Assembly: GCA_046758845.1 (NCBI GenBank)
Contig: JBHIBA010000094.1
Coordinates: forward strand, 1 to 14,191
Source: JBHIBA01 sp046758845
GTDB lineage: Bacteria; UBA8248; JACPRG01; G963555815
Length of the DNA stretch: 14,191 nt
Direction: 5' to 3'
The translations under genes and the position numbers were made by a program. This document shows positions 8,465 to 14,191 of the stretch, one piece after another; the stretch's first letter is position 1; each line of letters opens with the position of its first letter. Under the pieces are notes generated by a model. That model ran no database searches. It saw only the letters and a list, made by a program, of their open reading frames with translations, and was not told where the DNA came from.

Positions 8465-9214
8465 ATGCGGATTGCAAGAGATGCAGCGGTTCTTGAGCTT
8501 CGGGATGTGTCCAAATACCGCGAGCAAGGTGGAATCGGTTTTGAGCTCGAGGTCCCGCATTTGATTCTCCCCCCCGGCTCTTTTGTCTCCTTGGTCGGGG
8601 AAAGCGGTTGCGGAAAGAGCACTCTGCTTGACTTGTTGGCGCTTGTCATTCGTCCTAACCGTTGCGGGACCTTCAGGGTATGTGTGGGCCGCGAGCCGGA
8701 AACGATCGATGTCAAAGCGTTATGGGACACAGAAGACGAGTCGGGCCTTGCGAGCCTTAGACGCAACTATCTAGGCTACGTGTTGCAGGCCGGCGGTCTT
8801 TTCCCCTTTCTGACGGTGGCGCAGAATATCGTCTTGCCGGCACAAATCAGGGGCCTCGCCGATTATGAGAAAAGGATCAAGGGCATGGCGGAGCGGATGG
8901 GCGTGAGTACGCTGCTTCGTAAGAAACCGCAGTACCTTTCGGGGGGGCAGCGCCAACGGGTGGCTGTGCTTCGAGCCCTTGCGAACGACCCGCTGATCGT
9001 TTTGGCAGATGAGCCCGCAGCCGCCGTGGATAGGCAACGCGCCCTCTCCATCGTACGCGACTTCCGCGCGCTTGCCACTGAAGAGGGCTCAACCATTGTC
9101 ATGGCGACCCACGACCATGAGTTAATCAAGGGTTTGGCCGATACGACTTACACGTTTCGCGTAGAAGCGGTCTCGAAAACCCTGACTCGGTCCGTTTGCC
9201 TTCCGGTGTCATGA
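8465..9214 (+). CDS. ABC transporter ATP-binding protein, TagT-like (LolD/MacB class)
   Basis: Protein of 249 aa, cytoplasmic, expected to hydrolyse ATP and drive the permease encoded next. All nucleotide-binding motifs are intact: Walker A GESGCGKST (45-53), Q-loop Q108, signature LSGGQ (158-162), Walker B LIVLADEP with catalytic E183, D-loop near AVD (187-189) and switch histidine H216 in ATHD. The residues after Walker B are AAAVD instead of the usual TGNLD of LolD/MacB proteins. The stretch between Walker A and the Q-loop seems somewhat long. The start is the ATG at 8465, with a TAAGGA-like site about 12 nt upstream, so the start is only moderately secure. The gap to the permease gene is 6 bp. 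Identification as TagT rests on family plus neighbours; by sequence alone it is a general MacB/LolD-type ATPase. Confidence 0.92.
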   Translation: MRIARDAAVLELRDVSKYREQGGIGFELEVPHLILPPGSFVSLVGESGCGKSTLLDLLALVIRPNRCGTFRVCVGREPETIDVKALWDTEDESGLASLRRNYLGYVLQAGGLFPFLTVAQNIVLPAQIRGLADYEKRIKGMAERMGVSTLLRKKPQYLSGGQRQRVAVLRALANDPLIVLADEPAAAVDRQRALSIVRDFRALATEEGSTIVMATHDHELIKGLADTTYTFRVEAVSKTLTRSVCLPVS

Positions 9215-9220
9215 AAGAGC

Positions 9221-11065
9221 ATGTTGGGACGGGAAAACCCGCGGGGGATCGTTTCTAAGCTTGCCCTGGCGGATTTGCGCCACGAGTGGATCCTAACGTT
9301 CTGTTTGGTGATGGCGATCGCCGCAGTCATCGCACCCCTGCTCATTCTAATGGGTTTGAAGTACGGGATCATCGCCACCCTGCGCGAGCGGTTCATACAG
9401 GACCCCCGTTATCGTGAGATTCGGCCGGCAGCGACGAAGGTGCATCCGGAGAGCTGGTTTCGGCAGGTCCAGACCCGGCCGTCGGTGGCTTTCCTTGTTC
9501 CCACGATATTGCCTGCCGCATCGGTTGTACAAGTTTTGCGCCCCGGGTCCGGCAAGCCTGTGCTCATCGACCTCATACCGACTGCCCAGGATGATCCCCT
9601 CATCTTAGAAAACGGCGGACGCATTCCAGGACCAAATCAGAGTGTTTTCACATGGGCGGCGGCGAAGGACCTCGGCGTGCGCGTGGGGGACCGCGTGGTG
9701 GCCAGGGTGGCGCGCATCCGCCGAGGACGCCGTGAATACGGGACGGCCAGCCTTGAAGTCGCCTCTGTTCTCCGTCCATCCGCAGGCAGCCTGGAACGGA
9801 TGTACGCCCCCTTGTCCTTTGTACTCGACGTGGAGAGCTACAAAGAAGGGATGGCGATTCCGGAGCGGGGGTGGGACGGCGGAACGCCGCGCCCCTATCT
9901 GAGTTTTGATGGGATCATCGCGGTGTTGCCAAAGGCCCTCACGCCCATTCAGACCAGTGGGCTTGCAATCGGCACCGGCTTGACCGTGATCGAGCGTTTG
10001 GACCGGGAGGGGTTCCGTCGATTGACCGGCTTCGCTTTCCCTAATCATCTGTTCGCCTATGATCTAAAGGTGACCCAGGGCGCAGTGCGTTTGTCCAGCT
10101 ATCGGGTTTTGAAAAAAAACAAATTACGCGGCCGGGGTGCAATCCTGCTCCCGTATGTAAAACCGACTGAAATTCGGCTATCGGGTGAGACTGAGAAAAG
10201 TGTCCTTGTGGCGGGATTGTCGCTGTCGGCCTTGAAGGCGAAGCGTCTGGGTCTGCCAACGCTGCCGTGGGGTGCTCTGAGGCCCGACGCCTGTTGTCAA
10301 GAAATTCGTCAGATTCTATTGCCACCAGGCCTGAATGAGACCGAAAGACTGGTTGCGACGGTGAAGGGAAGTTCAGGCTCGGTTTCCTTCCCCCTTCAAA
10401 ACCGTGGCGCCAGTTTCGCCGACTACGCTCTGGCGCCGGTTGAGCTATTGGGCATGATCCGGACGGGCCGGCAGCGGGCCGTTTTGTTCAATGAGAAGAC
10501 ACGGAGTTTCGTTCTCGCGCGCATCGGATTCCGCGGCTTTCGCCTCTATGCCAGGAGTATCGATGATGTGGCGCCCCTTAGCCGTGATTTGGAACGTGAA
10601 GGCATCGATGTGATTGCCCATGCGGATGAGATCGAGCGAATTCGCATCCTGGATAGGGGGCTGACGCGAATTTTCTGGCTGGTCGCGGTCGTGGGGATCC
10701 TGGGGGGGATTGCAGCTCTCATCGCGAGCTTGTATGCCGCTGTGGAACGCAAGAAAAGGGACTTAGGCGTAATGCGCCTCATCGGCCTGACGCGCTCGGA
10801 TTTGTTCCGCTTTCCGGTCTACCAGGGGGTTGTTTTCGCCGGCTTGGGAATCGCCGTTGCCTTCCTGGGCTATTTTGGTCTTGCCGCCGTGATTAACCGG
10901 GTTTTTGCCGGTGATCTTGAGTTTGGCGAAAAGATCTGTGACTTACCCAACAGCTATTTGGTCATCGCTTTCACTGGGACCGTTGCGACGGCGATATTGA
11001 GTTCCCTTTTCGCCGCTTGGAAGACGACGCAAATTGAACCCGCCGAGGCCATGCGTGATGAATAA
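9221..11065 (+). CDS. ABC transporter permease, FtsX/MacB family, TagS-like
   Basis: Protein of 614 aa in the inner membrane. One N-terminal membrane helix (about 24-46) is followed by a periplasmic region of about 430 residues. Three C-terminal helices (about 484-507, 533-556, 576-598) form an FtsX-type domain. The charged loop VERKKRDLGVMRLIGLTRSDL between the first two of these is the typical coupling segment, and the end (TTQIEPAEAMRDE) is the usual FtsX-family tail. This 1+3 topology with a large ectodomain is that of mechanotransmission ABC systems such as MacB, LolC/E and TagS, where ATP hydrolysis moves the periplasmic part rather than passing a substrate through the membrane. Spacing is 6 bp from the ATPase gene, and the 3' end overlaps the next gene. 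The start context has only an AAAGAG very close to the ATG, so the exact start is a little uncertain. Confidence 0.9.
   Translation: MLGRENPRGIVSKLALADLRHEWILTFCLVMAIAAVIAPLLILMGLKYGIIATLRERFIQDPRYREIRPAATKVHPESWFRQVQTRPSVAFLVPTILPAASVVQVLRPGSGKPVLIDLIPTAQDDPLILENGGRIPGPNQSVFTWAAAKDLGVRVGDRVVARVARIRRGRREYGTASLEVASVLRPSAGSLERMYAPLSFVLDVESYKEGMAIPERGWDGGTPRPYLSFDGIIAVLPKALTPIQTSGLAIGTGLTVIERLDREGFRRLTGFAFPNHLFAYDLKVTQGAVRLSSYRVLKKNKLRGRGAILLPYVKPTEIRLSGETEKSVLVAGLSLSALKAKRLGLPTLPWGALRPDACCQEIRQILLPPGLNETERLVATVKGSSGSVSFPLQNRGASFADYALAPVELLGMIRTGRQRAVLFNEKTRSFVLARIGFRGFRLYARSIDDVAPLSRDLEREGIDVIAHADEIERIRILDRGLTRIFWLVAVVGILGGIAALIASLYAAVERKKRDLGVMRLIGLTRSDLFRFPVYQGVVFAGLGIAVAFLGYFGLAAVINRVFAGDLEFGEKICDLPNSYLVIAFTGTVATAILSSLFAAWKTTQIEPAEAMRDE
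11045..11065 (+). promoter_or_regulatory. Overlapping stop/start: translational coupling of permease and FGE-like genes
   Basis: The 8-bp sequence ATGAATAA (11058-11065) contains the start codon of the downstream gene and, in another frame, the TAA stop of the permease gene. A GAGG at 11045-11048 inside the permease gene lies 9 nt before the ATG and can serve as ribosome binding site. The arrangement suggests coupled translation of the two proteins. Confidence 0.65.
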
Positions 11066-12722
11066 ATCTATTATTGCCGTTCTATGCTCACTCGTGCTGC
11101 TTTCGGGCTCTTCGGTAGTCCGTAGCGAAGTGCCTCCCGTGACGCCATTTAATCCCCGGCCAGCCGAGGGGGATCTGATACTGCCAATGCCGAACGGCGC
11201 TGAGATGGTTTTCCGGAAGGTAATCGTGCCGGGCCGGAATTTTTGGGGTGATGAGAAGCGGGTGATCCAGATCGGCGATGCGGAGGGGGGCATCTTTGAA
11301 GGTTTGCAGCGGGTCCAAATCAGCGGCTCCTTTCGTGATCCCAAGAACTCCTCTTGGGTTTATTATCTGGGCAAGTATGAGGTTACGAAGGCACAGTTCA
11401 TTGCCGTAATGGGGATGGAGCGCCTCCTCGAGGCGAGCGGCAGTTCGGAAGATGCGTCGCTCCCGAAGTTGACCGGCAAGGCCCGGTCCCGAAAGCTGGC
11501 AAAGCCACTAGCCTCTGTGTCTTGGCATGCCATACAGGCCTTCCTGCATGAATACAACAAGTGGCTGTTTGACCCTACACATCCGGAACGTCTTGGAAAT
11601 ATGCCGAAAGTCAATTCCGTGCCGGGTTTTGTCCGGTTTCCTACGGAACTCGAGTGGGAGTACGCCGCGCGCGGCGGCTATTCGGCGATTCTAAAGGAAT
11701 CGTTCAATCATCGATTGCCTTTTCGAAAGGAAAAGCTTAGGAAGTATGCCTGGTACTTGCGAAACGCCAAGCACAAGACGCGTCCAATCGGACTTCGCCA
11801 ACCAGACCCACTCGGGCTGTATGACATTTTCGGCAACGTGCAAGAAATTACGAGCGGGCTGTTCCTGCCGGAGATTTGGCAGGGGAAACCCGGCGGATTG
11901 ACCGCCCGCGGGGGTAGCGTGTCAACGCCGGCTTCCCGCATTCGATCCTCTTATCGCGAAGAAGTGGAGATTTATTTCTGGAATGTCGACAAAAAAATCG
12001 TAGAAGAGCGCAGGTCTTTTACGACCGGGATGCGATTGGCCATCGGTTCCAACGTGATCATCAATTCCGCCGTAAGGGAGACATTAGAGCAAGAATACAA
12101 AGACTATCGGGAAAGGATTCGAAACGCGATGCCGGTGGGAAAAACCCTGGAGAATCCCGTGGTTCAGGCGGCTACGAGGCTTGGCAGTGTCCGTGAGATC
12201 ATTGAAGATCTCATCGCCAAGAACCCTCCCCTGGAAGGCAACCTGCGGACGATTCAAGCCGGAATCGAGAAGGCCGAGGAGCAACTGGACCGTGGTCTGC
12301 GAGAAGCCGCCCGCAGCACGGCACAGGATGCCTTGAGGTTTGCGGCGGACCTCGGCCGCGACGTGTTTAAGCTGGAAAGCTTTCGGCGGCGGGCCGCGGA
12401 GAGAGCCGAGCAGCTGGCCCGGCTTTCCGCAAGGTATCAAAATGTGCTAAGAACTATCAGGGAACAGATCACGAGGCGGGAGAAAACCGCGGCGGAGTTG
12501 TTCGAGCGCTACACAGGCCAAGTCGTGAGACTCGGTGAGTACGGGCAGACCTATGTTGGGCAGGCGTTGGAGGCATTGGGCCAGAAGAAGCTTACTGTGA
12601 GGGCCCGGGAGGCCTTTGAGGTTCTCACCCAACACGTCAACTCTTACCGGCGAACCCGACGCCCCGATTCGGAAGCGTGGCGCCGTGATTTTGATGAGAG
12701 GTTCAAGGACATTTCGGATTGA
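11058..12722 (+). CDS. Periplasmic FGE/SUMF1-like domain protein, TagR-like, with helical C-terminus
   Basis: Protein of 554 aa. The ATG at 11058 puts a signal peptide first (IIAVLCSLVLLSGSSV, cleavage near residue 23); an in-frame TTG at 11034 would only add a non-signal tail. Residues about 45-330 form a formylglycine-generating-enzyme-like fold: YYLGKYEVTKAQF (102-114), a PLASVSW segment, RFPTELEWEYAARGG (193-207), GLYDIFGNVQEIT (253-265), ARGGS (283-287) and GMRLA (324-328). The only cysteine is residue 10, inside the signal peptide, so the catalytic cysteine pair of true FGE enzymes is absent and a binding role is likely. Residues about 340-554 are helical and probably coiled coil. TagR of Pseudomonas is an FGE-like periplasmic activator of PpkA, and the vWA, ABC and lipoprotein neighbours support that match. 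Confidence 0.9.
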   Translation: MNKSIIAVLCSLVLLSGSSVVRSEVPPVTPFNPRPAEGDLILPMPNGAEMVFRKVIVPGRNFWGDEKRVIQIGDAEGGIFEGLQRVQISGSFRDPKNSSWVYYLGKYEVTKAQFIAVMGMERLLEASGSSEDASLPKLTGKARSRKLAKPLASVSWHAIQAFLHEYNKWLFDPTHPERLGNMPKVNSVPGFVRFPTELEWEYAARGGYSAILKESFNHRLPFRKEKLRKYAWYLRNAKHKTRPIGLRQPDPLGLYDIFGNVQEITSGLFLPEIWQGKPGGLTARGGSVSTPASRIRSSYREEVEIYFWNVDKKIVEERRSFTTGMRLAIGSNVIINSAVRETLEQEYKDYRERIRNAMPVGKTLENPVVQAATRLGSVREIIEDLIAKNPPLEGNLRTIQAGIEKAEEQLDRGLREAARSTAQDALRFAADLGRDVFKLESFRRRAAERAEQLARLSARYQNVLRTIREQITRREKTAAELFERYTGQVVRLGEYGQTYVGQALEALGQKKLTVRAREAFEVLTQHVNSYRRTRRPDSEAWRRDFDERFKDISD

Positions 12723-12763
12723 TCACCATACTCTCAGTGAAGGAGCGATTTGCCAAGCGAAGC

Positions 12764-12771
12764 AGGGGGAG
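12764..12771 (+). promoter_or_regulatory. Strong ribosome binding site before the glycine-zipper lipoprotein
   Basis: AGGGGGAG lies just before the ATG at 12774. It supports this start over an in-frame upstream codon at 12750, which would place eight extra residues before the lipoprotein signal. Confidence 0.55.
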
Positions 12772-12773
12772 CC

Positions 12774-13436
12774 ATGAAGATGAGCGCTTTGAAAGTGGTT
12801 GCGCCGATTCTGGTCGTTGCGCTGATACTCACGGGATGCGCCACGAAGGAGGGCAAGGTATCGGACAAAACGAAAACCCGTGTGGGGGGAACCGCCGCGG
12901 GAGCCGTGCTGGGCGGGGTGCTGGGTGCGGTTCTTGGAGGGAAAAAAGGCGCCATCATCGGTGCGGCCATAGGGGCCGGCGCCGGTTATCTGGTGGGCAA
13001 TGAAATCGCCAGGCGCAAGGGGCGCTACGCCACTGAGGAAGCATTTCTCGATTCGGAAATCAAAACAGCCGCCCAGTTTAACCAGACCGCATCCAAGTAC
13101 AACGGACAACTCAAAACCCAGCTTGTAGAGTTAGACACCGCCTCGAAAAAACTGAAGGCGCGCTATGATGCCGGGAAGGCCTCGCGTCGTGATCTGCAAG
13201 CGAAGCGGAAGGAAATCGCGGGTAAGATCGGGCAGACGAAGAAGCTCCATGGCGACCTGAAGAAGGAGTATGATATAAAGGTCGCAGTTTATGAGGAGCA
13301 AAGGAAGAAACGTGCCGGTTCCGATGGCTATGTGGTCTCTTTGGGACGCGAAATTCGCCAGCTGGAAGAAAATATTGCCGCACTTCAGGCGGGTTCGGTG
13401 CAGCTGGCGAAGATCGACGAAAGACTTACGGGCTGA
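12774..13436 (+). CDS. Glycine-zipper outer-membrane lipoprotein, TagQ-like
   Basis: Protein of 220 aa. A type II signal peptide ends in lipobox LTGC with the lipidated cysteine at residue 22. The next residue is Ala, not Asp, so Lol sorting to the outer membrane is expected. Residues about 38-75 are rich in Gly/Ala with GxxxG spacing (GAVLGGVLGAVLGG, then GAIIGAAIGAGAG), a glycine zipper that could insert in or pack against a membrane. The remaining residues (about 85-220) are charged and helical, probably coiled coil. In Pseudomonas, TagQ is an outer-membrane lipoprotein that holds TagR at that membrane. Its place directly after the TagR-like gene (51 bp gap) makes the same role likely here. 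Sequence likeness to TagQ itself was not tested, so the call rests on architecture and position. Confidence 0.88.
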   Translation: MKMSALKVVAPILVVALILTGCATKEGKVSDKTKTRVGGTAAGAVLGGVLGAVLGGKKGAIIGAAIGAGAGYLVGNEIARRKGRYATEEAFLDSEIKTAAQFNQTASKYNGQLKTQLVELDTASKKLKARYDAGKASRRDLQAKRKEIAGKIGQTKKLHGDLKKEYDIKVAVYEEQRKKRAGSDGYVVSLGREIRQLEENIAALQAGSVQLAKIDERLTG

Positions 13437-13454
13437 TGTTGCTGTAATTCAATC

Positions 13455-13967
13455 ATGAAAATCCTGACGGCGGGCATCGGTGTGTTTTTGGCTGCCTCCT
13501 TGATCGGATGTGCGCCTTCGAAGGATCCGAAGGAGGGCGGGCTCATAGGGGGCATCTACGGACTATCTTCGGGGGCATATAAGAAACGGAAGAAGGAGAG
13601 GGAAGAAAGACTGGCGAGACTTAAGGAATTGCAACGCGAGCTTGAGGCTGAAAAAACCCGTCTTCAAGCAACCAAGCGGACCGAAGAACAGCAGATTGCC
13701 GAATACGAGCGCAAACTGGACGTGCTCCGTAATGGAACGAAGCGGCTAAATCAAGAAGTGGCGGAGCTTGGCAGAACATTAACCGGCGGCCATAAAGAGT
13801 TAGCGGAATTGCGGAAAAGACTTGCCCGTCTGGATCAAGAATTCCGGAAGCTCGATGAAGCGAAAGAGAAGGAGGATTTGAACCGGGAGGTACTCGAGGA
13901 AAAGGCGGCTTCGTTGGAAAAGGAATATCGGGAGTTGCTGAAGCTCTACCTCGAACTCGGTCAATAA
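13455..13967 (+). CDS. Small coiled-coil lipoprotein of unknown function
   Basis: Protein of 170 aa. The signal peptide ends in SLIGC with the lipidated cysteine at residue 19, followed by Ala, which favours outer-membrane sorting. A short Gly-rich stretch (GGLIGGIYGLSSGAY, about 28-42) recalls a reduced glycine zipper. The rest (about 43-170) is almost wholly charged helix with heptad-like Leu spacing, so an extended coiled coil is likely. It starts 18 bp after the TagQ-like gene and is the last gene of the row. No good Shine-Dalgarno sequence precedes the ATG, so translation may depend on re-initiation after the upstream gene. It shares layout (lipobox, Gly stretch, coiled coil) with the preceding protein and may be a diverged copy or partner of it. 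I do not recognise the family. Confidence 0.85.
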   Translation: MKILTAGIGVFLAASLIGCAPSKDPKEGGLIGGIYGLSSGAYKKRKKEREERLARLKELQRELEAEKTRLQATKRTEEQQIAEYERKLDVLRNGTKRLNQEVAELGRTLTGGHKELAELRKRLARLDQEFRKLDEAKEKEDLNREVLEEKAASLEKEYRELLKLYLELGQ

Positions 13968-14019
13968 CTGGGTTGAAGCCAGAAAGTCTTCCGTCCGCAA
14001 GAGAGCCGGGTTAAGGGTT
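13968..14019. other. Short gap between convergent genes, no clear terminator
   Basis: The 52 bp after the last + strand gene contain only a weak 4-bp stem (CTGG/CCAG near 13969-13983) and no T-run. No intrinsic terminator is visible, although the operon probably ends here. Confidence 0.4.
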
Positions 14020-14190
14020 TCACGCAGCCACCTTCAGGGATTGCATGGGCAGGGATTGCATGGGTTGCGGGAGAGGAGCCGCGTACCAGCGCCGGCGGGG
14101 CCAGAGCGAGCCGGTCTGGGGGAGGTCGCCGAATCGCTTCTTCAACACGGGCCCGAGAGCCTCGGCACGCTTTCTGAGGACATAGACCGC
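14020..14190 (-). CDS. Possible 3' end of a convergent gene, product unknown (partial)
   Basis: Reading the - strand from the right edge, one frame gives 56 residues and then TGA (complement of 14020-14022). The peptide begins AVYVLRKRAEALGPVLKKRF and ends MQSLKVAA. Third codon positions are GC-rich, as in the genes to the left, which favours this frame over another open - strand frame that runs on to about 13961. The last residues come from a 15-bp duplication. No family is recognised, and too little is visible to name a function. It would be convergent with the operon. Confidence 0.4.
   Translation of the reverse strand, partial: AVYVLRKRAEALGPVLKKRFGDLPQTGSLWPRRRWYAAPLPQPMQSLPMQSLKVAA
14035..14064. 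repeat. Perfect 15-bp tandem duplication
   Basis: CAGGGATTGCATGGG occurs twice without a gap (14035-14049 and 14050-14064). On the - strand it encodes two copies of PMQSL near the C-terminus of the possible convergent gene. The length keeps the frame. Confidence 0.9.
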
Positions 14191-14191
14191 A

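Noticed and set aside
13961..14191. Alternative - strand open frame reaching into the end of the last lipoprotein gene
   Set aside because: Its codons look unlike the neighbouring genes (poorer GC third positions, many Cys/Arg/Pro), and it overlaps the lipoprotein's 3' end.

Overview
The window holds eight genes in a row on the + strand (2..13967), probably one operon. A ninth reading frame on the - strand may run in from the right edge. The DNA is GC-rich and tightly coding. Two proteins carry lipobox signal peptides with outer-membrane-type sorting residues, and several others have Sec-type signal peptides, so the host is a diderm (Gram-negative-type) bacterium. The pilin-like N-terminus and PPC repeats of the second gene recall Planctomycetota/Verrucomicrobiota or deltaproteobacterial genomes. 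That taxonomic hint is weak, and I cannot name the organism. No rRNA, tRNA, CRISPR array or insertion sequence was seen.

Left part (2..5691): the 3' part of a very large protein, cut by the window edge, is mostly alpha-helical and ends in a kinase-like domain of the PI3/PI4-kinase/HipA type. Eleven bases later comes a secreted protein with a pseudopilin-like N-terminal region and four exact-period (372 bp) PPC-like repeats.

Right part (5771..13967): five neighbouring genes match the periplasmic sensing branch of the threonine-phosphorylation pathway that controls type VI secretion in Pseudomonas (TagQ-TagR-TagS-TagT-PpkA). Here they run in the opposite order: a PpkA-ectodomain-like SH3b/vWA protein, a TagT-like ABC ATPase, a TagS-like FtsX-family permease, a TagR-like FGE/sulfatase-modifying-factor domain protein with no cysteine in its mature form, and a TagQ-like glycine-zipper lipoprotein. 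A second small coiled-coil lipoprotein follows. No type VI structural gene lies in the window.

The vWA protein has its own signal peptide and no Hanks-type kinase domain, whereas in PpkA both parts sit in one membrane-spanning chain. The only kinase-like domain visible is the PI3/4K-like one in the first gene. The locus may therefore be a rewired envelope-stress relay that uses the TagQRST sensor with a separate, possibly unrelated kinase. This is inference; the layout and motifs are read directly from the sequence.
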